Assembly (NCBI RefSeq): GCF_900119155.1
Contig: NZ_FPIR01000018.1
Span: 24,829-88,828, forward strand
Reading direction: 5' to 3'
DNA from: Ruminococcus sp. YE71
Lineage (GTDB): Bacteria > Bacillota > Clostridia > Oscillospirales > Ruminococcaceae
Length of the DNA: 64,000 nucleotides
A program made the translations under genes and the position numbers. Positions within the stretch are counted from its first letter, which is position 1. Each line of letters opens with the position of its first letter. Shown one piece after another: positions 26,310-34,723 of the stretch. The notes under the pieces are model-generated. The model ran no database searches and was not told the origin of the DNA. It saw nothing but the letters and a program-made list of their open reading frames with translations.

Positions 26310-26330
26310 TGCTGTGTCCTCCATGTGTGA

Positions 26331-26460
26331 TTATTTCAGATAGTCGTTATAAAACGCTTCAAGATTGTCAAACGGGATAGCGTGATTCACACCACCGTCA
26401 TAGAGGTCGGTATGTGAAGCCCCCTCGATTACAAGCAACTGTTTGTTTTCTGAATAAGGG
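26331..26460 (-). pseudogene. Alpha/beta hydrolase C-terminal fragment
   Basis: Reads DNPYSENKQLLVIEGASH then TDLYDGG and FDNLEAFYNDYLK. It is the last 45 residues of an alpha/beta hydrolase; the His in GASHTDLYD is the catalytic His position. The rest of the enzyme is missing. A similar scrap lies at 52413-52558. It is joined upstream to the truncated small gene. Confidence 0.7.
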
Positions 26461-26640
26461 TTATCCTTTATAGTCAAGGCAGTCGATACGGTCATTATAC
26501 TTGTGAACACTGTCAAGGAGCGTTTGTCGATGGCTTTTCAGAAAACGGTCAAGTGCCTGGTAATGTCCGCTTTCGATCATGTTCAGGCATTTCGCAATTC
26601 TTTCATCGTCCAAGCCCATATCCCTGAGATTTTCGGTCAT
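26461..26640 (-). pseudogene. Small CLDY-motif protein, C-terminally truncated
   Basis: A 59-aa frame with LRDMGLDDERIAKCLN and ending DRIDCLDYKG. It matches the small protein at 49889-50101 (ISCLDYLVFMMKKEGLK), whose last dozen residues are replaced here at the joint with the hydrolase fragment. In both loci it is the first gene after the operator-promoter. Start codon uncertain; a GGAGG lies 45 bases upstream without a nearby start. Confidence 0.55.
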
Positions 26641-26700
26641 GACCGCTGTTTTGTCGGCTGCGTTTGTCTTGTTCTCGCCTCCGTGTGATTTGCTATCATT

Positions 26701-26785
26701 AGTATAGCACAGTTTCGCAGAAATGTAAAATACCTATTCCGAATAGCTTGCTATTCTTGACATAAATAGCAAAACAGATTATAAT
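26701..26785. promoter_or_regulatory. Divergent promoters with LysR-type operator (site 2), no LysR gene
   Basis: Minus strand: -35 TTTACA (26724-26729), 17 bp, -10 TATACT (26701-26706). Plus strand: -35 TTGACA (26757-26762), 17 bp, -10 TATAAT (26780-26785). The operator contains the palindrome CTATTCcGAATAG at 26734-26746. The plus-strand promoter should drive a LysR gene, but helicase debris starts within 100 bp. Confidence 0.7.
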
Positions 26786-26879
26786 GATGATATAAACGAT
26801 CCTTACCTTTGAACACCTTGTAGATATAAGCGTGGGAAGCGGACTTTTGTTTCCGTCCCATAAGCAGAAGTTTATCTCT

Positions 26880-27764
26880 CAGATCATGACGAGCAAAACT
26901 CCGGCAAGAAAATGTGAAGATGTGGACCAGCAGGCTCTTACATACTCTGAGATCAAGGCTCTCTGTACGGGAGATGAGCGTATCAAGGAAAAGCTCATGC
27001 TTGAAAACGATGTAAGGGAACTGAGGGTTCTCGCTGCGGAACATAGAAACACGGTGTTTGAGATGGAGGACAGGGTTGCTCGTTTCCCCGAACAGGAACA
27101 GAGATTGACCGCTATCCTCAACGATCTGCATACTGACCGTGAAGCACTCCGCAAGCTCCCGATTGATCCAGAGAGAAAACTGCCCGTATTTAAGATCACC
27201 ATTGGTGAGACAGAATATACCGACAGGAAAGAAGCAGCAAAGGCTCTTGAAGATGCGGTATTGGCTATAAAGTACGCCGATACGCCTGTTAAGGTCGGCT
27301 CGTTCCAGGGCTTTGATCTGACAGTTACAGTCAACAGCAATATGATGGGCGGTGGTATGTCGGCTTGTCTGAAAGGTGCCGCTTCACATACTACGAAGCT
27401 AATCGAGAGTTTTGCCCATAACCTGAACCGCCTTGAAGCTGCCCTCTACAACATTGACGGCAGAATAGAGCGTACTCAGGCTGATCTTGCAAAGCTCAGG
27501 CTTGACCATGAAGAAGCAAAAAAGATCGTAGCAGAGCCGTTCCCGCAGCAGGAGGAGCTTGACAGCAAAGAAGAAAGGTTGAAAGTCCTGACCGATGAGC
27601 TGAATCAGGCAGCGATCGAAGCAAAGAAGAACGCTCCGAAGCGCGAAAAGACTTGCTACTTTGAACGGGCTAAGATGAAGCGTGATGCCGCAAGGCTCGC
27701 TAAGAAGCCGAGAACTCCGAAGGATCAGACAAAGAGCAGGAGCAAGAAGCAAGGAATTGAATAA
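26880..27764 (+). pseudogene. ICE SNF2-type helicase/methylase, C-terminal fragment (copy 2)
   Basis: From KQKFISQIMTSKTPARKCED to the tail KDQTKSRSKKQGIE, about 295 aa, nearly the same as the fragment at 14382-15242 but longer at the 5' side by 20 residues. The helicase domain is absent. The upstream open frame (26832-26879) is from other DNA. It replaced a LysR gene downstream of the orphan promoter at 26757. Confidence 0.8.
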
Positions 27765-27907
27765 GCAACTTTGAACCCAGACCTGCAATAAAAAGTCAAT
27801 AGGAAAACCAAATGTTTCACAAAACTTTCACAATAGAAAAAATAGGTACGACAACAAGACCGCCGAAGCAGTCTGAAAAATAAAATTCAATTGAAACCGT
27901 CCGGCAG

Positions 27908-28047
27908 CCTTGACAGAACATCATAAAAATGCTCTGTGTGTCGTGCCGACGGTTGTCTTAGCTGTCGCACGACCTGAACTCATGAATAGATGTAGTCAGT
28001 CACCGTCGGGGCAGCTATTGCAGCATTTTTATGATAACCTGTCAAGG
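27908..28047. repeat. 140-bp nested palindrome 3' of IS110 remnant
   Basis: Outer arms 27908-27933 and 28022-28047 pair over 23 bp (CCTTGACAG, then ATCATAAAAATGCT) around a symmetric AAC/AAC internal loop. Inner arms CCGACGGT (27946-27953) and ACCGTCGG (28002-28009) pair as well. An 11-base word ATGAATAGATG occurs inside (27982-27992) and again next to the transposase stop (28093-28103). It could be a MITE, an IS110 guide-RNA region or a regulatory RNA. Confidence 0.7.
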
Positions 28048-28103
28048 TCAAGCGGCTTTGCCGTGCCTGCAATTACCTCTGGTTCGGAATCTATGAATAG
28101 ATG

Positions 28104-28522
28104 CTATTGTTTGGGCATAACTTCCTTGATCCTTGCGTAGTAAATGCGAAGAAATTTGTGTGCAGCGGCTATCATATAGACCTTGTATGGCTTTCCCTCA
28201 GTACGTTTCTTTTCAAGGAATTGATATACCGGTTCGTCTTTTGGTTGCCTTTGAAGATATACTCCTATCACCTGAAACAGAGTCTTCCTCAGAGCCGGAG
28301 AGCCTCGTTTAGATATGCTTCTTGACCTTGTATCGACGGTTCCTGATTGATGAGGAGGCGGATCTATCCCCGCCATAGCAACAAGTGCTTTCCCACTGTG
28401 CAGCTTTCTTATGTCGCCTATTTCAGCGATAAGCTGTGAGCCGAGTATTTTACCAACACCATACATATCCATGACAGCTTCATATTCAGGCAACTCGGTG
28501 CATTTGAGAACATGATAATCAA
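28104..28522 (-). pseudogene. IS110-family transposase, C-terminal fragment
   Basis: About 135 residues of the Transposase_20 part: YGVGKILGSQLIAEIGDI, then GIDPPPHQSGTVDTRSRSI with the conserved Ser of the QSG motif, and SKRGSPALRKTLFQV. The N-terminal DEDD domain is missing: at about 28515 the frame meets a plus-strand fragment. IS110 enzymes are RuvC-like recombinases guided by an RNA made from the element's non-coding end. Confidence 0.85.
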
Positions 28523-28694
28523 GGACGATTGGTGTGCGATCCGCTACACGGTCAAGATCAAGAATCTCGACACGGGTGAGGAGATCCTTCAGAACACCAT
28601 GGAGTTCGTCAAGTTCAAGATGAACCCCGAACCTATCGGTGTGCGTGTTGTCGAAGGCTGGGCACTCTCCGATATTAACATCGGCGCACAGTGA
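28515..28694 (+). pseudogene. Fragment of unknown protein, possibly SnoaL/NTF2-like
   Basis: A plus-strand frame of about 57 residues: WCAIRYTVKIKNLDTGEEIL and EPIGVRVVEGWALSDI. The pattern of beta strands fits the end of a SnoaL/NTF2-like fold, but I am not sure. It starts abruptly at the IS110 joint without a ribosome site. The next 100 bases (28695-28794) hold nothing I can identify. Confidence 0.4.
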
Positions 28695-28794
28695 TCTTGC
28701 CTGCGGAATCAGTATTACAACAGACACGGGATGACAGATGAGTTTGCTGTCCTGTGACGTAAAGCGGTCAACCTCGCAAGGCTGATCGCTTCTG

Positions 28795-29501
28795 TTATCT
28801 TTGTATCTCGATCTCAAACTTCCCCTCGGAGTTCACCTTGAGCCGCAAGGTCTTGACATACCGATTGCAGAAATTCTCCATTTCCTTCATGGTAGCGGTC
28901 ACTCTTGTGGCTTCGTAAATCTTGTGGGTAAGGTCCAGAGGGTTCTCACCGACAAGCGAGGGCAAATGCTTTTCAAGCTCCGCAAACAGGACGGCTCGCT
29001 TCATGTCTTCCGTTCCTGCGGTGCAGAAATCATCTATGGCACAGTAGTAGATACCGTGCTGTGCGAGGGCGTTCTTGATCGCCGTTCCGCACTTCTCGTA
29101 TTCGTACATAACGAGAAACTTCGCTTTTGGCAGGCTCTCGATGAGTCCCCAAAAGTCGGAATCACTCGACACAATGATAAATGATGTGATGCCGTCACGG
29201 TAAAAGTCCGTGACTACGCTTGCTGTCATTCGCACATCGACCAGGGACTTTCGGTCGGTCACACGGTCGATCTCGATATGCTCGGTGGGTATCTGCGTGA
29301 ATTTGGAGAGCCAGTCCCAGCCTGCTGTGGTGTGCGGATCGTCATAGAGCGTTATTTTCTCGATCTTGGCAAGTTCATCTTGATTTAAGCCTTTCAGCAC
29401 ACTGTACAGCTTGTACGGATCGGAATTCTCACAATCGACGGCGATCGCAGTTTTCTCGGCGCTGTCGATATAATTATATGGTTATCCCTTTTCCTCACCA
29501 T
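28795..29501 (-). pseudogene. NYN-domain ribonuclease-like gene with a 1-base frameshift
   Basis: The frame to 28795 encodes YIDSAEKTAIAVDCENSDPY, FIIVSSDSDFWGLIESLP and FLVMYEYEKCGTAIKNAL, a PIN-like NYN domain with the acidic residues of the metal site (DCEN, SDSDF). Upstream it meets a stop at about 29478. One base earlier, the frame starting at ATG 29501 reads MVRKRDNHI and would run straight into YIDSAEK if one base were restored near 29470 (in ATAATTATAT). So this is one gene with a single frameshift. Role unknown; NYN proteins cut RNA. Confidence 0.7.
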
Positions 29502-29582
29502 AACACAAAATTCCACATCTAACCAATCAATATTACTGCACCGATTTTAGAGAGTTGTTGTGAGGTGTTGCCTTAATAATTT

Positions 29583-30677
29583 TTATTCCCTCACCATAAC
29601 ATAGTAACTGCTTTCTCTTCCGCCGAAACGGTAGTCACCGCTTTTCCACTCTATTATGAGATATTCTTTTCCGCCAAAGGATCTTATCTCATATGCGCAG
29701 GCATTGCTGTTCCACTTGCGAAGCCAGAAGCCCCTTGTCCATACACTCTTGTCATCACCGCTTATGACCTCGTCACCATAGACCGCAGTTATATGACCGC
29801 CCTCGCTGAATTCTATCTCCTTAAAGTAAAAGTCGATCATATAGTTCCACGCACCCTTGGGCGGATTTTCATAAGGTATGAAATCCTCCTTGGCAAGATC
29901 TGTCGGGTCGAAATAGCACATCGCTTTCCACTTGCCAATAACCTTCTCATCGGGGATAAAGGGCTTGTTTATGTCGTCCTTCCTTGCGATCTGATTTCTT
30001 GTATAGTGTACGCTGTCGAGCTTTCTTAAAGCTATCGCCGTGGTCTCGCCTGTTTCGGGGTAGTCCTGCGATTTGAAATCAACTATCATATACATATCGT
30101 CGCCGCGCTGCTCAAGGCGGTAGTCATTGACATAGCGACTTACTCCGTCATCATAGATAAGCTTTCCCTTTGTCCAGCCAAAGCACCAGTAGAATTCGCC
30201 ATTTGGCAGAAAGTAGAGGTGTCTGCTCCCGTCACCGAGCAATAAAGTCGGGTAATTCTCTCCGTCACCGTGCTCGCCCAGAACGAGCCACCTGCCGATG
30301 ACCTGCTCGTCATTTATAAAAGGCAGGTCTGTGTTTTCTGTCAGGGCTGTAAATTTCTGTTCCATAATAATACCTCCGTTAATCTTGTTTTTTAGGCTTT
30401 CAAGATCACGAAGCTGCTTTTCAAGTACAGCTTTTTTATCTGCAAATAACCGGTCGATGTTTTCATCGTAATACAGCATATCCCTTATTTCAGATAGCGA
30501 AAAGCCCACCGCTTTCAGCTCAGAAATACGTTCAAATATGACTGCCTGCGATCTGTCATAATAGCGGTATTCGGTAAAACGGTCGATATAAACGGGCTTG
30601 AGAAGCCCTATTTTGTCATAATGCCGAAGCACAGATATCTTCGTCCCGCAAGCCCTTGCAAAATCACCTATCTTCAT
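29583..30677 (-). CDS. MerR-family regulator with duplicated beta-rich C-terminal domain
   Basis: A 364-aa protein. MerR helix-turn-helix at 1-70 (IGDFARACGTKISVLRHYDK), a coiled coil (70-100), then two similar domains (about 118-235 and 240-364), each beginning with INDEQVIGRW or IPDEKVIGKW and rich in Trp/Tyr and short strands, which suggests a lipocalin-like ligand pocket. GGAGCGAAAGATC precedes the ATG. It has a MerR-type promoter with a 19-bp spacer (30724-30754) and probably regulates itself. Ligand unknown. Confidence 0.85.
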   Translation of the reverse strand: MKIGDFARACGTKISVLRHYDKIGLLKPVYIDRFTEYRYYDRSQAVIFERISELKAVGFSLSEIRDMLYYDENIDRLFADKKAVLEKQLRDLESLKNKINGGIIMEQKFTALTENTDLPFINDEQVIGRWLVLGEHGDGENYPTLLLGDGSRHLYFLPNGEFYWCFGWTKGKLIYDDGVSRYVNDYRLEQRGDDMYMIVDFKSQDYPETGETTAIALRKLDSVHYTRNQIARKDDINKPFIPDEKVIGKWKAMCYFDPTDLAKEDFIPYENPPKGAWNYMIDFYFKEIEFSEGGHITAVYGDEVISGDDKSVWTRGFWLRKWNSNACAYEIRSFGGKEYLIIEWKSGDYRFGGRESSYYVMVRE

Positions 30678-30723
30678 GATCTTTCGCTCCTTGTTCTTTC
30701 TTTGTAAGGTACCTTATGTGCAT

Positions 30724-30754
30724 ATTATAAACCTGATGTTAGGTTTAGAGTCAA
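30724..30754 (-). promoter_or_regulatory. MerR-type promoter/operator
   Basis: Minus strand: -35 TTGACT (30749-30754), 19-bp spacer, -10 TATAAT (30724-30729). The spacer holds the dyad AAACCTnnnnnnAGGTTT (30729-30746). An overlong 19-bp spacer with a dyad is the signature of MerR-activated promoters. Confidence 0.85.
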
Positions 30755-30817
30755 TGGATTTCTCAAAAAAATCTGCATAAACTTTTTATCACATTATAGT
30801 GCATATTTATCAAAAAG

Positions 30818-31120
30818 TCAATCATCTGAAAAGAAAAAGGGGCTGTTGCACACCCCAAGCTGTTTGATGTTTTCGTGGTCGTACCACTCGATGTTATGCA
30901 GGTTTTTAAGCTCAAACCGTATCAGATCATCAGTCTTTTTGAACTTCTGCATCAGCACGGTTCGCAGCTTACACAAATATCGTATGGCAGTAGCATCACG
31001 GTCGGCTTTGAGCTTGTCTATCAGCTCGGCACATTCCCCATAGCTTGCGGTGAGTGCCGACATTCGGACACCGATCATATAGGCGATCGTGGTTACTACC
31101 TCTTTGGTATCAACGGTCAA
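30818..31120 (-). CDS. Small protein of unknown function
   Basis: A 100-aa protein, mostly helical (LIDKLKADRDATAIRYLCKL) and ending NSPFFFSDD. TTG start behind GGAGGATAAACC. It follows the gene at 31124 by 3 bases, so both form an operon. They sit in mobile DNA and look like phage or ICE accessory genes. I do not recognise the family. Confidence 0.55.
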   Translation of the reverse strand: MTVDTKEVVTTIAYMIGVRMSALTASYGECAELIDKLKADRDATAIRYLCKLRTVLMQKFKKTDDLIRFELKNLHNIEWYDHENIKQLGVCNSPFFFSDD

Positions 31121-31123
31121 GGT

Positions 31124-31384
31124 TTATCCTCCTTTATCGCTTGTACATTCGATATGTTTATCAATGACCGTCATTATCTCGTTAAGCCGACTTTCTCCGA
31201 TACCTTTGATCTTGCTCAGATCGGCTCGTAAGCTGTCATAATCATTGGGGTGCGTTTCCTCCTCGGCTCTCTGATAGCCCTGAGCAAAGACATTTCTCAC
31301 GAAAGTCTCCATTTCGGCACGGTTCATTGATTTGATCTGCTTGTATAATGCACGGTTTACTAATTCTTCGTTTTCGTTATCCAT
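31124..31384 (-). CDS. Small protein with helix-hairpin-helix-like motif
   Basis: An 86-aa protein. The stretch LRADLSKIKGIGESRLNEIM resembles a helix-hairpin-helix DNA-binding motif. ATG after GGAGGTGAAATGCA. A promoter (-35 TTGCAA, 17 bp, -10 TATAAT at 31417-31422, minus strand) lies just upstream. Function unknown; likely part of a mobile element. Confidence 0.6.
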   Translation of the reverse strand: MDNENEELVNRALYKQIKSMNRAEMETFVRNVFAQGYQRAEEETHPNDYDSLRADLSKIKGIGESRLNEIMTVIDKHIECTSDKGG

Positions 31385-31416
31385 TGCATTTCACCTCCGA
31401 TCTGCTCTATATCCTG

Positions 31417-31504
31417 ATTATAGCACAAATGGCGGTATATTGCAATTAAAAGGGTGTGAAAAAGTGTGCAGAGATTGACTTTTTCGGGGCGGTTTGGTAT
31501 AATA
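31417..31504. promoter_or_regulatory. Divergent promoters for 31384 gene and ADH
   Basis: Minus strand: TTGCAA-17-TATAAT ending at 31417. Plus strand: -35 TTGACT (31476-31481), 17 bp, -10 TATAAT (31499-31504) for the alcohol dehydrogenase. Confidence 0.8.
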
Positions 31505-31575
31505 AGAAGTAGAGATAGCCCAAATCACGACTATTTCTTAGACGTAAAAAAATCACTATTATCGGGAGGTCGGTT

Positions 31576-32751
31576 ATGAAAGATTTTGTTTTCAGCAACA
31601 CAACAAAGGTTTATTTCGGCAAGGATCAGCTTCATCATCTGAGTGAGGAGATAGCCAAGTTCGGCAAGAAAGTCCTGCTCGTTTACGGCGGCGGTTCTAT
31701 CAAGAAGATCGGCTTGTACGATAAGGTGATCGCAGAGCTGAAAAAGGCTGATATGACGGTGTTTGAGCTTGGCGGTGTTGAGCCGAATCCGCATCACACT
31801 ACCGTCAACAAGGGTGCTGCACTCTGCAAGAAAGAGTGCATTGATGTTCTTCTTGCAGTCGGCGGCGGCTCGACGATCGACGCAACAAAGGCTATGGCTG
31901 CGACTGCAAAATATGAGGGTGACGACTGCTGGGACATCATCACAGGCAAGGCGTTCGTTCCCGACAATCTGCCTATCGTAGCGGTGCTTACCCTTTCCGC
32001 AACTGGTTCCGAAATGGACATCGGCGGTGTTATCAGCAATGTTGAACTGAACGAAAAGCAGCCTATTTTCGGACCGACATTAAGACCGAACGTATCTTTC
32101 CTCGATCCTACAAATACATTCAGCGTCAACGCATACCAAACCGCAAGCGGAAGTGCGGATATTATGGCGCACGTTTTTGATGTGGCATATTTCACCGATC
32201 AGGAAGAAATGGATATGCTTACCCGTATGCAGGAGGAGGTGCTGAAAACCGTAGTCAAGTACGCTCCCGTTGCTATCGAAAAGCCCGATGATTACGAGGC
32301 ACGTTCAAATCTGATGTGGGCATCGAGCTGGGCGCTCAACGGTTTCCTGTTCAGCGGTGTTTCTCAGGATGCTATCGCTCACATGATCGAGCATGAGCTT
32401 TCCGCTTTCTACAACATCACCCACGGTCACGGACTTGCTATCATCATTCCGAGATGGCTGACCTATATCCTCAGCGATAAAACTGCACCGAAGATCAAGC
32501 GTTTCGGTGTGAATGTCCTCGGCGTAGATGCTTCTCTTTCCGATATGGACGGAGCTAAGGCAGCTATCGCAGCTCTTGAGAAATTCTACTTTGAGACACT
32601 CGGACTTCAGAGCCGTCTGAGCGACCTCGGCATTGACGATAAGAATTTCGCGCTCATGGCAAAGAAAGCCTGCGGCGCAAAGGGCAAGCTGGTCGGATTT
32701 ACAACACTTACCCCTGCCGATGTTGAAGAGATCTTCAGGATGTCTTTATAA
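31576..32751 (+). CDS. Iron-containing alcohol dehydrogenase (YqhD/BdhA type)
   Basis: A 391-aa enzyme with GGGS (96-99) for NAD(P) and metal ligands Asp195, His199, His269 and His283 (SADIMAHVFD, ITHGHG). A paralogue of the ADH at 23951 but clearly diverged. ATG after GGGAGGTCGGTT. It has its own promoter and terminator and stands as a single gene between mobile-element genes. Likely aldehyde/alcohol interconversion in fermentation or detoxification. Confidence 0.92.
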   Translation: MKDFVFSNTTKVYFGKDQLHHLSEEIAKFGKKVLLVYGGGSIKKIGLYDKVIAELKKADMTVFELGGVEPNPHHTTVNKGAALCKKECIDVLLAVGGGSTIDATKAMAATAKYEGDDCWDIITGKAFVPDNLPIVAVLTLSATGSEMDIGGVISNVELNEKQPIFGPTLRPNVSFLDPTNTFSVNAYQTASGSADIMAHVFDVAYFTDQEEMDMLTRMQEEVLKTVVKYAPVAIEKPDDYEARSNLMWASSWALNGFLFSGVSQDAIAHMIEHELSAFYNITHGHGLAIIIPRWLTYILSDKTAPKIKRFGVNVLGVDASLSDMDGAKAAIAALEKFYFETLGLQSRLSDLGIDDKNFALMAKKACGAKGKLVGFTTLTPADVEEIFRMSL

Positions 32752-32761
32752 TATTTCAAAC

Positions 32762-32795
32762 ACGGATAGACCGTCCTCATTAGACGGCTATCCGT
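32762..32795 (+). terminator. Terminator after ADH
   Basis: ACGGATAGaCCGTC and GACGGCTATCCGT form a long stem, followed by TTCTTATT. Confidence 0.75.
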
Positions 32796-32800
32796 TCTTA

Positions 32801-33016
32801 TTATTCCGCATACCCACAATCAAGCACCCTGAGCGTTGTATGCTCGCTGTCCTGCGGATCAACAATATCATAGCTGATCGAACTGCACCTGAGCTGACTG
32901 CAAAGCTCTGTTGCCCGTTTAAGGAAGTCCGGCGGTATCTCGGTAAGAGAACCGTCATTTTTTATGAACTTTACGCCGTTTCTCCGCAAGTCCTCGATAA
33001 AGTCCTCACTCGTCAT
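32801..33016 (-). CDS. Small ICE protein, unknown function
   Basis: A 71-aa protein starting MTSEDFIEDLRRNGVKFIK and ending DCGYAE. Its ATG overlaps the stop of the gene at 33006 (GACAATGACGAGTGA). Last gene of the minus-strand ICE operon 34160-32801. No known family. Confidence 0.55.
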   Translation of the reverse strand: MTSEDFIEDLRRNGVKFIKNDGSLTEIPPDFLKRATELCSQLRCSSISYDIVDPQDSEHTTLRVLDCGYAE

Positions 33017-33188
33017 TGTCCTGTTCCTCGGTGCTTCCTGCACCCTCGCTCGTTTCAAGGGTGATCGTGTGGGTGTAGATCATGTGGTCGTTAAAACATT
33101 CCAGGGAGCAATAGCTCTGATCAGTGTCCTGATGCTTGTAGTAGCTCTTGCCCGCCGGAATTTCCTTGTAACAGTTCGCACAAAACAT
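33006..33188 (-). CDS. Small zinc-ribbon-like protein
   Basis: A 60-aa protein with two Cys pairs, FCANCYKEIPAG and YCSLECFNDHM, likely one zinc site, and an acidic tail. Its ATG overlaps the upstream stop (TAATG), so it is translationally coupled in the ICE operon. Function unknown. Confidence 0.6.
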   Translation of the reverse strand: MFCANCYKEIPAGKSYYKHQDTDQSYCSLECFNDHMIYTHTITLETSEGAGSTEEQDNDE

Positions 33189-33598
33189 TATTCATCGTCC
33201 TTCCATAGATAAATCATTGTATCGTACACTGCTCTCTGTGCCTGCATACGGAGCAGATTTCCGATAGCACCCGACTGGTCGATCCGCCCTGACATGACCG
33301 CAGCCTGATAGTCACGGCTCGACTGCATAAGAAGCTCGGTCTGACGGTTCACAGCGTCCGTGACCTTTGTGTCAAGCTCGTCAAGGTGCTTGTAGATCTC
33401 GCCTTTGTCCACGATCTCCTGCAAGAGATCGGGCCGCATATCCTCTATATGGTGTAGATAGTACCTGATGTGGTCGGTGTGGAACACATAACGCTCCGTT
33501 TCGCCTGTCTTGGGATTGCGGTGGCGTACCGTCTGTGTGTCGGTATCGACTTCCCACACGGGAGCGCCGTCCACTGTCTGTTTGCTCTTGAATAACAT
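33188..33598 (-). CDS. TnpV-like transposon/ICE-encoded protein
   Basis: A 136-aa protein. The helical stretch YYLHHIEDMRPDLLQEIVDK, then IYKHLDELD and a closing MQAQRAVYDTMIYLW fit the TnpV pattern (YLREHR..., HLEEID..., AEEIVLAELIY) found in clostridial transposons. The Met at 33598 follows GGAAGTGACGGCG, within a few bases of the upstream stop. Role in transposition unproven. Confidence 0.5.
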   Translation of the reverse strand: MLFKSKQTVDGAPVWEVDTDTQTVRHRNPKTGETERYVFHTDHIRYYLHHIEDMRPDLLQEIVDKGEIYKHLDELDTKVTDAVNRQTELLMQSSRDYQAAVMSGRIDQSGAIGNLLRMQAQRAVYDTMIYLWKDDE

Positions 33599-33603
33599 CG
33601 CCG

Positions 33604-34160
33604 TCACTTCCTTTTCTTCGTCATATAGTAGCCGATACCGCCAACTCCTGCGAGAGCTGCCACTCCTGCGATGATCGCAAGCGGATTGGCTCCAGAACGC
33701 TCGGAATCACCCTCAGAAATGCCTGACGGACTATCGGGAGTATTGTTGTTACCCTCTGCGGAAGAACCGCCCTCAGAGGTCGTTTCCGTTCCTCCTGCGA
33801 CTTCTCCGATCACTCTCGGACTGTCCTCGCCGTTATCGTTGATCTGATGACCGCCTGTGCTTTCCTCGGGTTCGTCTTTCAGCGTACTGAACGGAGGAAA
33901 AGTGTCCACGGTATCGCCGTTGCGGTCGATCATCTGCCAGTTGCCGTTCAGGAGCGTGAAGCTGTAAAAGTTGTCCTCAGTCTCGATCGTCCAGTTACCG
34001 CTGTTATCGTCCTCAAAGTCCCAGCCGTCGATCAGGTCACGATAGTATCTGCGGTAGCCGTGTGTGACCTCGCCCACATCGGTCCAGTCATATCCGCCTG
34101 TACCGTAGTTATCATCAAGCCACTTGTCAAGCAGATGATGCTTGTACGATGCTTCGCCAA
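33604..34160 (-). pseudogene. CD1107/DUF4366-like ICE surface protein, 5' truncated
   Basis: About 185 residues. A globular part (WTDVGEVTHGYRRYYRDLID, and NGNWQMIDRNGDTVDTFPPF), a Gly/Ser/Thr-rich linker, then a transmembrane helix and basic tail (VAALAGVGGIGYYMTKKRK). This matches the C-terminal part of DUF4366/CD1107 proteins encoded near conjugation genes. The 5' end is lost at about 34160, where the antirepressor piece starts on the other strand. Confidence 0.7.
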
Positions 34161-34560
34161 AAACGAGAACGCCCAGCTTCTTGAAGAAAACTCCGAACAG
34201 GCTGAGAAGATCAAGGCTATGCTCCCGAAGGCTTCCTATTATGATTATGTACTGAGTGCCGAGGGACTTATGCCTATCAGCACTATCGCAAAGGACTACG
34301 GGAAGTCCGCAGTATGGTTGAACAAATGGCTGCACGAACAGGGCATTCAGTATAAGCAGGGTAAAGTTTGGCTTCTCTATCAGAAGTATGCAGGCATGGG
34401 ATATGTGAAGTCAAAAACATTCACCGTATCCGATGATAACGGCACCCCTAATGCAAAGCTCCACACCTGTTGGACACAGAAGGGACGGCTGATGATCTAC
34501 GAACTCCTGAAGGCTCACGGCATTCTTCCTCTCATGGAGCAGAATGGCGGTAAGTCATAA
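34160..34560 (+). pseudogene. Phage antirepressor KilAC domain fragment
   Basis: About 130 residues of the KilAC/ANT C-terminal domain: GLMPISTIAKDYGKSAVWLN, KWLHEQGIQYKQGKVWLL and LHTCWTQKGRLMIYELLKAH. The N-terminal BRO or Rha-like domain is missing. The joint at about 34160 is head to head with the DUF4366-like fragment, with both genes lacking their 5' parts. Confidence 0.8.
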
Positions 34561-34582
34561 TATATTCCTTTCTTTTTTGAAG

Positions 34583-34723
34583 GACAGCGGAAACGCTGTC
34601 GGGAGTATCCGTTCTTCGGCGGGAACGGGTACTGCCAACGGTGCTTCATGTACACCTCCAAGTACAAGACGGCTGATGTGCCGTCGGGAGCTTCTACTCC
34701 TTGGAGTAGAAGTTGCCAACAGT
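34583..34723 (+). ncRNA. Two tandem structured-RNA-like units
   Basis: Unit 1 (34583-34640) and unit 2 (34669-34723) have the same plan: a hairpin starting GAC, then GGGAG, a second hairpin, then TGCCAAC. First stems are GACAGC/GCTGTC and GACGGC/GCCGTC, with compensatory changes. Second stems are CCGTTC/GAACGG and CTTCTACTCC/GGAGTAGAAG. The loops differ while GGGAG and TGCCAAC are kept. A further stem GCCGACCGT/ACGGTCGGC lies at 34767-34785. Located between the antirepressor fragment and xis/int, on the same strand. Confidence 0.6.
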
